DNA of 16,617 nucleotides from DASPKW01 sp038244055 (GTDB lineage Bacteria; Planctomycetota; Phycisphaerae; Tepidisphaerales; Tepidisphaeraceae): the NCBI GenBank assembly GCA_038244055.1, contig JBBRTW010000114.1, positions 1 to 16,617 on the forward strand, given 5' to 3'. The translations under genes and the position numbers were made by a program. The notes under the pieces are model-generated. The model did not search any database. It had not been told where the DNA came from and worked only from the letters and a program-made list of their open reading frames with translations. Below are positions 1-6,130 of this stretch, in pieces. The first letter of the stretch is position 1, and each line of letters starts with the position of its first letter.

Positions 1-503
1 CCGGCGAGATGGTGCCGCTGAGCGCATCGCTCAAGTCGCACATGCTCATCCGCGAGGGCAGGCTTTACGGATTCGATTCATATTTTCCGGGATTCATCCG
101 CGAGTATGTGGTGACGCGGCCCTATCGCGGCGAGGCGATCGGCGAGTTTCAATGCCGCGAGGCGGCCACGGGCAAGTTGCTTTGGAGCAGCGATGCGTTC
201 AATCCCGCGCCGGCCGGGCCGAAGCGGGTGGATTCAATGCAGTGCTTGATGGCGATGGCGGGCGATGAACTGATCGTGTGCAATTCGAGCGGTTTATGGA
301 TCAGTCGGATTACAAATGAGGGCGTGAAGATACTTGCGCACATTCCGCAAGCGGGGGCCAAATTGGGGCGAATGCTGGGCGAGCCGGTGCTGGTGGATGG
401 ACGGCTGCTGGTGCGGCAATTGGATGATGATGCGAAGTCGGGGTTGTCGCCCGTTCTGGGCGGAGGAGGGAATCTGACGTGTCTCGATCTGCGGGTCAGG
501 TGA
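1..503 (+). CDS. PQQ-like beta-propeller repeat protein, C-terminal part (5' end outside window)
   Basis: The reading frame is open from the left edge to a TGA at 501-503, so only the last ~165 residues are present. They contain beta-propeller style strands: the blade motif 'AATGKLLWSS', then 'LVDGRLLVRQ', and a last strand 'GNLTCLDLR', which is how BamB/PQQ-like propellers end. No catalytic residues can be assigned. These proteins are usually exported in planctomycetes, but the signal peptide, if any, lies outside the window. A second propeller protein is encoded at 9034-10668. The gene converges on the small basic protein gene and is followed by a strong hairpin at 597-633. The propeller call is likely; the substrate or role is unknown. 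Confidence 0.75.
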   Translation, partial: GEMVPLSASLKSHMLIREGRLYGFDSYFPGFIREYVVTRPYRGEAIGEFQCREAATGKLLWSSDAFNPAPAGPKRVDSMQCLMAMAGDELIVCNSSGLWISRITNEGVKILAHIPQAGAKLGRMLGEPVLVDGRLLVRQLDDDAKSGLSPVLGGGGNLTCLDLRVR

Positions 504-596
504 GGTAGTGCAATTATGGAATTGAATTGGGTGGCATGGGTAGGACTTTCAGGTCTTGCCCGCGGGGATGATTCTCGATGGAAGCCAAAATCGAAG

Positions 597-633
597 GAGA
601 AGGCACGCCGGATTTTGTCCGGCGTGCCTTCTC
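597..633. terminator. Bidirectional hairpin terminator between convergent genes
   Basis: A perfect 16-bp inverted repeat (597-612 pairs with 618-633, core GGCACGCCGGA / TCCGGCGTGCC) surrounds a 5-base TTTTG loop. It lies 94 bases after the upstream plus-strand stop and 27 bases after the minus-strand small basic protein stop, so it probably ends both transcripts. The T-tract after the stem is weak on either strand, although a GATTTTGG follows on the minus strand. The stem is directly visible; termination is inferred. Confidence 0.75.
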
Positions 634-659
634 GATCGAATGCGATATCGAATGGGCGA

Positions 660-1031
660 TTACTTCTTGCCCTTGGCGGCCGGCGCGGCGGCTTTGGCGC
701 CGGCGGCGGGAGCGGCGGCCTTGGCACCGGCAGCGCCCTTCGCGCCGGCGGCGGGGGCAGCGGCCTTGGCTCCGGCCGAACCCTTGGCACCGGCGGCGGG
801 TGCGGCAGCGCCGGCAGCCGGGGTTGCGCCCGGAACGGCTTCAGCGCCCTCGACCTTCTCGGCCTTGGCGATCGCCTGCTTGCGGTTGGCGACCTTGGGC
901 AGGCCGAGAACCGGCTTGGTTTCGTTCCACTTTTCTTCTTCACCGAGGCGCGCCAGGCGCTCGGCCCGCGTCAGGACATTACGATGGCGGGTCAGGGAAT
1001 TGGCGGCCTTCAAACTGGCATCAAGCGACAT
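660..1031 (-). CDS. Small basic protein (PVC-type) with long repetitive Ala/Pro/Lys tail
   Basis: The predicted 123-residue protein starts MSLDASLKAANSLTRHRNVL and continues with 'LTRAERLARL', a KW pair and 'VLGLPKV'. This is the signature of the small basic protein family (I recall it as TIGR04137) of Planctomycetes, Verrucomicrobia and Chlamydiae, whose members are usually only about 50-70 residues. Residues 1-50 match that core. Residues 60-123 are an added low-complexity tail of Ala, Pro, Gly and Lys with a 15-residue repeat (81-95, 96-110, partial after 111), ending AAKGKK. I start at 1031 because that ATG begins the family motif and has GAGG (1038-1041) six bases upstream; an upstream in-frame TTG at 1043 is less likely. 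The family's function is not known to me; its basic, conserved nature suggests nucleic-acid or ribosome association (inference). Confidence 0.85.
   Translation of the reverse strand: MSLDASLKAANSLTRHRNVLTRAERLARLGEEEKWNETKPVLGLPKVANRKQAIAKAEKVEGAEAVPGATPAAGAAAPAAGAKGSAGAKAAAPAAGAKGAAGAKAAAPAAGAKAAAPAAKGKK
672..791 (-). repeat. 45-bp imperfect tandem repeats coding the small basic protein tail
   Basis: Two 45-bp units (747-791 and 702-746) and a partial third (701-672) encode GAKGSAGAKAAAPAA, GAKGAAGAKAAAPAA and GAKAAAPAAK. The DNA is extremely G+C-rich and open in several frames, which creates long spurious reading frames on both strands here. Such repeats probably vary in copy number between strains. 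Confidence 0.8.
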
Positions 1032-1410
1032 GCGGCACCTCAAAACGGGTCATTCAACGATTCAAATTCGGCAAAAGCAGAATCCCCCGCGGATTTCGAG
1101 AGGGGGAGGGATCATACAAAAGGGGGGCGGCGCGGGCAAGGGGACGCAGATCGCTTCAAGACCCCTTCACGCTTATTTGGCTGGTGCCGGCACGACCGGT
1201 GCAGGAACTTGCTTGGGAAGGCGGGATTTGGGCTCGTCGGCGATGCGATAGGGAATGAAATGAATCAGGCCGATCGCTGCGGCGATCCAGTGCAATTTCA
1301 TTCGAAACTCGTGGGGAGGGGACTGGCCGCTGTTACACACTCGGGCAAGGAGCGGGCGGAGTTTGGGGCATTGGAATCGATTGTCGATGAGCGGTATGGT
1401 GCTTGCTCGA
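1032..1410. other. Intergenic stretch with only one weak gene candidate
   Basis: This ~380-base stretch lies between the divergent small basic protein gene and the nucleotidyltransferase-like gene. It must carry the minus-strand promoter for the small basic protein, but I cannot name convincing -35/-10 boxes. It contains runs of G (about 1101-1145) and one possible minus-strand 42-residue peptide gene, listed separately. No tRNA, repeat or hairpin stands out. Confidence 0.5.
1173..1301 (-). CDS. Possible 42-residue membrane peptide
   Basis: Reading from the ATG at 1301, the peptide begins MKLHWIAAAIGLIHFIPYRI, which is one plausible transmembrane helix. It continues with a charged stretch and a Pro/Ala/Val-rich end, PVVPAPAK. 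The frame stays open upstream as far as 1427, but the extra residues look random. No good Shine-Dalgarno sequence precedes the ATG (the upstream bases are C-rich), which counts against it. It lies upstream of the small basic protein gene on the same strand, with a 141-base gap. I do not recognise it. It could be a real small membrane protein, the end of a decayed gene, or chance. Confidence 0.3.
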   Translation of the reverse strand: MKLHWIAAAIGLIHFIPYRIADEPKSRLPKQVPAPVVPAPAK

Positions 1411-1812
1411 ATGATTCCAGCTTTCAATCATGCGGGATTGCTGCCGGCGGGCATTCACAAGGCGACTGTGGCGGAAGTTGCCGAGCGTTTCGGCACGTCC
1501 ACCGAATTGCGGCGAGTGCAGATGGAATCGGTGCGCTGGATGATTGATCTGGCGATTCGGGCGGGCGTGGAACGGATTGTTTTGAACGGCAGTTTCGTGA
1601 CGGATATAATGGAGCCGAACGATGTGGATTGCGTGTTGCTGGCTGGCGCACAATTTCGCAAGGATTCCGTCGCGGAAAGAGAGTTGCGGCAGGGGCTGCC
1701 GTTTCTGGAGGTCGCGATAGTCGATCAGGCGGATTTCGACTATTTCGCAAATCGGTTTTTCGCGTTTGATCGAGTGCGACAGGAGAAGGGTATGCTTGAG
1801 GTGATTTTATGA
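1411..1812 (+). CDS. Nucleotidyltransferase-like protein (DUF6932-type)
   Basis: The 133-residue protein begins MIPAFNHAGLLPAGIH, the usual opening of DUF6932-type hypothetical proteins, and has the nucleotidyltransferase-fold signature G60-S61 followed by D71 and D73 (GSFVTDIMEPNDVD). The GS and the D-x-D pair match the nucleotide- and metal-binding positions of minimal nucleotidyltransferases such as MNT or AbiEii. I chose 1411 because the family normally starts with 'MIPAFN'. In-frame alternatives are an ATG at 1396, an ATG at 1387 and a TTG at 1363, which has AAGGAG at 1347-1352 upstream; the Shine-Dalgarno before 1411 is weak. The stop overlaps the ATG of the next gene (ATGA), so the two are probably translated together. 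Substrate unknown; a toxin-antitoxin or regulatory pair is possible. Confidence 0.65.
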   Translation: MIPAFNHAGLLPAGIHKATVAEVAERFGTSTELRRVQMESVRWMIDLAIRAGVERIVLNGSFVTDIMEPNDVDCVLLAGAQFRKDSVAERELRQGLPFLEVAIVDQADFDYFANRFFAFDRVRQEKGMLEVIL

Positions 1813-2015
1813 CCTTGAGAAATGAAATCGAATTGGTCAATACGCGCGAAAAGTTGCGGGAGCTCGAAGAGCGCTACAACGCCCGTCTTCAGGAAATCGC
1901 GTCCGACCCTTACATCCACGAGTTGACTCTGCAATCGCTAAAGCGGCTGATCAATCAGTTGAAGGAGGAGATCGCACTGTTCGAAATTCATCAGCCCGCT
2001 GGTCCCCGAGGCTGA
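1809..2015 (+). CDS. Small coiled-coil protein, partner of the nucleotidyltransferase-like gene
   Basis: A 68-residue, highly charged, Leu/Glu-rich protein. Residues 8-60 carry heptad-like spacing of hydrophobic residues (for example 'REKLRELEERYNARL' and 'LKRLINQLKEEIALFE'), which suggests two helices forming a coiled-coil hairpin. It has no transmembrane segment and no DNA-binding motif that I recognise. Its ATG lies inside the stop of the upstream gene (ATGA at 1809-1812), which indicates translational coupling and probably a stable complex. Small helical proteins often accompany DUF6932-like genes, so it may be an antitoxin or a regulatory subunit. That is inference from context only. Confidence 0.6.
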   Translation: MTLRNEIELVNTREKLRELEERYNARLQEIASDPYIHELTLQSLKRLINQLKEEIALFEIHQPAGPRG

Positions 2016-2185
2016 TCGGCGCCGCATTCGAAGCCGACTCCGCCGCGAGCATCCTCATTCTCTCGTGATGTCTATTCCGATTATCTGGCCCTATCCAGCC
2101 GATAAAGTTACTATCGCGGCACCAACTCAGCCTCTGCCGGCTCCCCGCGCTATCATAACTGTCTATCCGACAATAGATTGGAATC

Positions 2186-3598
2186 ATGCGACATTACGAC
2201 TGCGCGGTCATCGGCACCGGTCCGGCCGGTCAGAAGGCGGCCATTCAGGCGGCCAAACTCGGCAAGAAGGTGGTGATTATCGAAAAAAACGCCGCCGTCG
2301 GCGGGGCCGCCATCAATACCGGCACCATCCCCTCCAAAGCCCTGCGCGAGGCGGTGCTCCATCTCACCGGCGCTAACAAGCGCGGGCTCTTCGGCGAGAA
2401 CTACCGCGTCAAGCGCGATATCACCATCGCCGACCTCATCTACGTCTCGCAGCAGGTCATCCACCACGAACTCTCGATGGTGCGGAACCACTTCGATCGC
2501 AACGGCATCGATCTGATCCACGGCCAGGCGGCTTTCGAGTCCCCCACCCGCCTGATGATCACCCGCGCCACCGAGTCCGAGCACATCACGGCCGACAAAT
2601 TCTTCATCGCCACCGGCACCCGCCCGGCCAAGCCCGCCAGCGTTCCCTTCAACGACACGACAATCTTCTGCTCCGATGCGCTGCTCAAACTGGTGCGCCT
2701 GCCCAAGAGCATGATCGTCGTCGGGGGCGGCGTGATCGGGACCGAGTACGCCTGCATGATGCAGACCCTGGGCGTGAAGGTGACGCTCGTCGAAGGCCGG
2801 CAGGAAGTGCTGGGATTCCTCGACAACGAAATCGCCGAGGCCTTCCACTACCACATGCGCTCGATGGGCATGACCCTGCGCCTGTGTGAGAAAGTCGCCA
2901 AGATCGAGGAGATCCCCGAAGCCGCCGGCGATAACGGCTCCTCGGCGCGCGTGCAGGCGACTCTCGAAAGCGGCAAGACCCTGCGGGCGCAGACGCTGCT
3001 CTACGCCATCGGCCGGCAGGGGACCACCGGCGCGTTGCAACTCCAGAACGCCGGCCTGGTCGCCGATGACCGCGAGCGGCTGAAGGTGGATGCGAACTAT
3101 CGAACGCCGGTGGAGCATATCTACGCGGTGGGCGATGTGGTCGGCTTCCCGGCACTGGCCTCAACGGCGATGGAGCAAGGCCGCCTGGCCGTCTGCCATG
3201 CGTATGGCCAGCCGATCAACTCCATGCCCGAGCTTTTCCCGCTGGGCATTTACGCGGTGCCGGAAATCTCCATGGTCGGCAAGACCGAGCAGCAGCTCAC
3301 CGATGCCGGCATCCCCTACGAGGCCGGCATCGCCCAATACAAGGAACTGGCCCGCGGGCAGCTCCTTGGCGATGAACTGGGAATGCTCAAGCTCCTGATC
3401 CATCAGGAGAACCGCACGATCCTGGGCGTCCACGCCATCGGCACCGGCGCGACGGAACTGATCCACATCGGCCAGGCGGTGATGGCGTTCAACGGGACTG
3501 TCGAGTTCTTCATCAATAATGTGTTTAACTTCCCGACGCTGGCCGAGGCGTATAAGGTGGCGGCGCTGAATGGGTTGAATAAGTTAAGGCATATTTGA
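2186..3598 (+). CDS. sthA: Soluble pyridine nucleotide transhydrogenase (SthA-like flavoprotein)
   Basis: SthA is a cytoplasmic FAD enzyme that exchanges hydride between NADPH and NAD+, balancing the two pools. The 470-residue length is close to E. coli SthA (466). Seen here: the FAD-binding GTGPAG (10-15), 'TGTIPSKALREA' around 45-56, a second nucleotide-binding loop GGGVIG (180-185), the FAD motif 'YAVGDVVGFPALASTA', and a C-terminus ending 'FNFPTLAEAYKVAALNGLN', nearly the SthA ending. Lipoamide dehydrogenases have two redox cysteines at CxxxxC; here these positions are Ala42 and Thr47, so disulfide chemistry is excluded. E. coli SthA keeps the first cysteine, so losing both is a small departure. 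The ATG follows a weak GGA; no strong promoter is visible. It converges on vapC with 19 bases between the stops. Confidence 0.88.
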   Translation: MRHYDCAVIGTGPAGQKAAIQAAKLGKKVVIIEKNAAVGGAAINTGTIPSKALREAVLHLTGANKRGLFGENYRVKRDITIADLIYVSQQVIHHELSMVRNHFDRNGIDLIHGQAAFESPTRLMITRATESEHITADKFFIATGTRPAKPASVPFNDTTIFCSDALLKLVRLPKSMIVVGGGVIGTEYACMMQTLGVKVTLVEGRQEVLGFLDNEIAEAFHYHMRSMGMTLRLCEKVAKIEEIPEAAGDNGSSARVQATLESGKTLRAQTLLYAIGRQGTTGALQLQNAGLVADDRERLKVDANYRTPVEHIYAVGDVVGFPALASTAMEQGRLAVCHAYGQPINSMPELFPLGIYAVPEISMVGKTEQQLTDAGIPYEAGIAQYKELARGQLLGDELGMLKLLIHQENRTILGVHAIGTGATELIHIGQAVMAFNGTVEFFINNVFNFPTLAEAYKVAALNGLNKLRHI

Positions 3599-3618
3599 GG
3601 GGTTCTGCATCCTCAAAT
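3593..3618. terminator. Hairpin spanning both stop codons of convergent sthA and vapC
   Basis: ATTTGAGG (3593-3600) pairs perfectly with CCTCAAAT (3611-3618) around a 10-base loop. The 5' arm contains the sthA stop (3596-3598), and the 3' arm reaches the last base of the vapC stop (3618-3620, TGA on the minus strand). There is no T-tract after the stem on either side, so intrinsic termination is only possible. It could instead protect the two 3' ends or limit read-through between the convergent genes. Confidence 0.4.
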
Positions 3619-4040
3619 CACGCTGGAATGCCCATCAACTTCAACGTCGGAACCTTCTCAAAGTCCACGACGTTCCCCGTCACCAGCGTCGCATCGTGGG
3701 ACAGCGCGATCGCCGCGATTCGCAAATCCTTCGTTGCCGGCCGGCCCTTCATTCCCTTGAGCCGGTCGAAAATCGCCTCCGCCTTATCGTCGTAGTCCAG
3801 CATCGGTCGGCCGCAATAGTCATCCAGCAGATCGTGAAGTCGGCGATATCCACGGATGCGAATCTTCGAGTCCCTGTTTGCAATTTCGTTAAACGCCCCG
3901 TGAATCTGCTCATCGAGGCTGATGATCGTCACATAGACATCGTCATTTGCTTCATCCAGCATTTTGGCCAGTGCTTCGTAACGCGATCCCGTGCCGCCGC
4001 GCTGTATGAGGGTTATCGCATCGGTATCGAGCACGAGCAC
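3618..4040 (-). CDS. vapC: PIN-domain ribonuclease toxin, VapC family
   Basis: VapC toxins are small Mg2+-dependent PIN-domain RNases that cut tRNA or rRNA when not held by their antitoxin. The 140-residue protein has the four-acid layout of the fold: D5 in 'VLDTDAI', E44 in 'SLDEQIHG', D105 in 'TKDLRIAAIA' and D126 in 'TGNVVDFEKV', and it ends 'VPTLKLMGI', as many VapC proteins do. The length is normal. The start is a GTG at 4040, five bases after the antitoxin stop; a second GTG two codons later is an alternative, and no strong Shine-Dalgarno is visible. Translation is probably coupled to the antitoxin. Its RNA target cannot be read from sequence. Confidence 0.88.
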   Translation of the reverse strand: MLVLDTDAITLIQRGGTGSRYEALAKMLDEANDDVYVTIISLDEQIHGAFNEIANRDSKIRIRGYRRLHDLLDDYCGRPMLDYDDKAEAIFDRLKGMKGRPATKDLRIAAIALSHDATLVTGNVVDFEKVPTLKLMGIPA

Positions 4041-4045
4041 GTTGT

Positions 4046-4306
4046 CTATCCCTCTTTCTTACGAGCCGCCTGCACCTGGGCCACGAACTCCGGAAAGCTC
4101 GAATCATCCTTAAATCGCCCCGCCTGCGCCCGCCACCAGTTCCGCTTTGTCACCGCGGTCTTACCACTGGCCGGCGTCAGCGCATCGAGCGAGTTCAGCG
4201 ATTGGGCGAATGAATGGAGCACCTTGGCCGCCTCCTCTGCCTTGCGAGCGGCGCGTTTCTGCGCCGAGGAGCGAAGGATCGAGGATTTTCGAGTGGAGGT
4301 GGCCAT
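4046..4306 (-). CDS. Putative antitoxin partner of VapC
   Basis: An 86-residue basic protein encoded directly upstream of vapC. It starts MATSTRKSSILRSSAQKRAA and has a helical, Ala/Lys/Glu-rich middle (about 15-40). Its C-terminus, 'WWRAQAGRFKDDSSFPEF', resembles the toxin-binding tails of planctomycete antitoxins, which often read 'GRFKDDPxF'. I do not see a clear AbrB, RHH or Phd DNA-binding domain, so the antitoxin subtype stays open. I start at the ATG at 4306. The frame is open back to 4510, but that extension reads like noncoding sequence. The five-base gap to vapC fits an antitoxin-toxin operon, usually autoregulated by the complex. Confidence 0.7.
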   Translation of the reverse strand: MATSTRKSSILRSSAQKRAARKAEEAAKVLHSFAQSLNSLDALTPASGKTAVTKRNWWRAQAGRFKDDSSFPEFVAQVQAARKKEG

Positions 4307-4537
4307 ATCTAATGGAATTATCGGCGTCTGAGGCGCGGCAGTCAAGAAACGACCATCATTGGTCCACATACCACATCCGTGATCTTGTATCGCATCATTC
4401 CTTCGCACGACTTGCCAATGCCCCGTTGCTCCGCCAACCGGTCGTGACGCAACCGGCCGGAGAATTGCCACCAAAATAGTCGAGGAATCGCGCGGCCTTT
4501 GCGTTATCATTTCCGATCACTCAAACTCAGGGAGCTC

Positions 4538-5782
4538 ATGCCCACCAGCCGCTCAATATCGCGTTGCTCTCGATACATAACGCTTTTCCCAATCCTCTTC
4601 TGCGCATCTTTCGCCCACGCCGCCCCTCCCGCTGCCGATGCCGACGGCTTCGTTCCCCTCTTCAACGGCAAAGACCTCTCCGGCTGGGTTCCCGTCAATG
4701 TCGCTTCCGGCGTGGCCGCTCCATTGGAAGATACGTTCACGGTCAAAGACGGTCTGATCGTCTGCACCGGCGTGCCCACCGGCGTCATGCGCAGCGAGAA
4801 GATGTACGAGAACTTCATCGCCGAGTTGGAATGGCGGCATCTCAAGCCCGGCGGCAATTCGGGGTTCTTTCTCTTCGCCGATGCGATCACCTCCAAGGGC
4901 GTTCCCTTCGCGCGCGGGCTGGAGGTGCAGATTCTCGATGGCGTCACCCCGGCCGATCGCCGCTACACCACCCAGGGCGATCTCTTTCCCATCCACGGCG
5001 CAACCGCCAGGCCGGATCATCCCGGCAAATTCGGCATGCGCTCCTACCCGATCGAAGATCGCACCAAGGCTTCGCCGGAGTGGAATCATTACCGCGTCGA
5101 ATCGATCGATGGCACGGTCACTCTTTCGATCAATGGGAAGGTAGTCAATTCCATCAAAGAAGTTTCGCCAAGAAGAGGCTACCTCTGCCTGGAATCCGAA
5201 GGCGGCCTGATCCACTTCCGCAATCTCCGCATCAAGGAACTGCCGCCGAATAAAGACCTCGATCCAAAGCACGTTGCCATCGCGGATCAGGGATTCAAAT
5301 CCATCTACACCGGCCTGGATCTTTCAGGATGGAAGCCGGCCGATGACGCCGCCCGCCCCGCATGGTCGGCCGTCGACTGGACCCTCCACTTCGACCCCGA
5401 CAAACTTCCCAAAGACGCCGCCAAACCGGTGGATGCCACTTTGTGGACCGCAACCCGCCACGCGACCTTCGCGATGATCCTCGACATCAAGAGCGAGACC
5501 CGCGTCGATCTTCTCCTCCCCGGCGCGGCCGGCCCGATTGCCATTCCCGATGCCGACCCCGCCGCCGCGGGCAAGGCGCGCAAAGGCTGGCGGCGCATTC
5601 AGATCGTCCGCTCCGCGTCGGAGATTCTCATCACCGGCGACGACATCCAGCCGAGCAAACATCCCGCCCGCGCCATCGACCCGGCCAATCCCGCCGATCC
5701 AGCGACCGGGCCGATTGGCCTGCGGCCGGCGGGCGCAGCGGATTTCGCGAATCTTTACATCGGGCCGGCAACAGATCGGTAA
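4538..5782 (+). CDS. Exported two-domain DUF1080 protein (3-keto-disaccharide hydrolase-like)
   Basis: A 414-residue protein with a Sec-type signal peptide: Arg-containing start, hydrophobic core 'YITLFPILFCASFAHA', likely cleaved after residue 28 (AHA/APP). Residues ~36-235 form a full DUF1080 jelly-roll: 'FVPLFNGKDLSGW', 'GGNSGFFLF', 'GLEVQILDG', 'PEWNHYRVE', and a last strand 'GLIHFRNLRIKELP'. Residues ~250-411 look like a second, divergent copy ('TGLDLSGWKPADD' to 'DFANLYIGPA') that lacks the 'NSGxxxR/F' and 'EVQILD' motifs and may only bind. The family acts on (keto-)glycosides in the periplasm. I chose the ATG at 4538 because GGAG lies just before it and a signal peptide follows; an earlier in-frame codon at 4499 is unlikely. 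Confidence 0.85.
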   Translation: MPTSRSISRCSRYITLFPILFCASFAHAAPPAADADGFVPLFNGKDLSGWVPVNVASGVAAPLEDTFTVKDGLIVCTGVPTGVMRSEKMYENFIAELEWRHLKPGGNSGFFLFADAITSKGVPFARGLEVQILDGVTPADRRYTTQGDLFPIHGATARPDHPGKFGMRSYPIEDRTKASPEWNHYRVESIDGTVTLSINGKVVNSIKEVSPRRGYLCLESEGGLIHFRNLRIKELPPNKDLDPKHVAIADQGFKSIYTGLDLSGWKPADDAARPAWSAVDWTLHFDPDKLPKDAAKPVDATLWTATRHATFAMILDIKSETRVDLLLPGAAGPIAIPDADPAAAGKARKGWRRIQIVRSASEILITGDDIQPSKHPARAIDPANPADPATGPIGLRPAGAADFANLYIGPATDR

Positions 5783-6130
5783 CGGGTGCAGGTGCTATGA
5801 TTTCAGCGGCTCACTTGGCGGGGCGGATGGTGATGGTGACCGATCCGCGATTGTCCGCCATTCCGCCTTCATCATCGCGAATCTTGAAGCGGACAATGCC
5901 GTCGGCGGCAACCGCGAGCCGGCCGCCCTTGCCGATGGTTACAAAATCCTTTCCCGGAAACACTCATCCGCCAGCGCGGCGATCGCTTCAGGCTCCTTGG
6001 GCGATGCCAGTTCCCGGGCGGCGAGGGTCTGGCGTGCTTGCCCATTCAAAGGGTGCGGAATCGGGTCGAGGGAGTTGCGGGAAGGGTGGATTGGGTAGAT
6101 CATTTGCGGGGCATCTTTCTGGAGAAGCAC
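5783..6130. other. Gene-poor spacer holding a minus-strand remnant
   Basis: About 350 bases lie between the DUF1080 stop and the GH29 start. Bases 5811-5963 hold a minus-strand fragment that reads like the end of a secreted protein (listed as a pseudogene). About 5964-6060 could belong to the same old gene in another frame. The rest shows no hairpin or repeat. The Shine-Dalgarno of the GH29 gene (GGAG, 6121-6124) lies at the right end. Confidence 0.6.
5811..5963 (-). pseudogene. C-terminal fragment of a LecA-like/beta-sandwich exported protein
   Basis: Read on the minus strand, 50 codons end in TGA (5811-5813) and begin right after an in-frame TGA (5964-5966). The translation contains 'VTIGKGGRLAVAADGIVRF', then 'KIRDDEGGMADNRGSVTITI'. 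The pattern F-x-I-x-D...ADN-x-GS-V-x-I is the end of PA-IL/LecA-like sugar-binding beta-sandwich domains attached to many planctomycete secreted proteins. There is no start codon of its own, and the sequence upstream changes frame ('ELASPKEPEAIAALADE' in the neighbouring frame, about 5964-6010), so this looks like a frameshifted, decaying gene. The protein reading is persuasive; the family assignment is tentative. Confidence 0.5.

Noticed and set aside
149..943. Minus-strand Pro/Arg-rich open frame of 264 codons
   Set aside because: Antisense to the propeller fragment and out of frame with the small basic protein; composition is typical of a high-G+C shadow.
516..1547. Long plus-strand open frame (343 codons) over the small basic protein gene
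   Set aside because: Gly/Arg-rich antisense shadow of the G+C-rich repeat tail; no domain, and the terminator hairpin at 597-633 lies inside it.
2151..2156. TATCAT considered as a -10 box for sthA
   Set aside because: No -35-like hexamer at 16-18 bases upstream; too weak to list.
2153..3118. Minus-strand open frame of 321 codons opposite sthA
   Set aside because: Fully antisense to a strongly supported enzyme; no recognisable motif.
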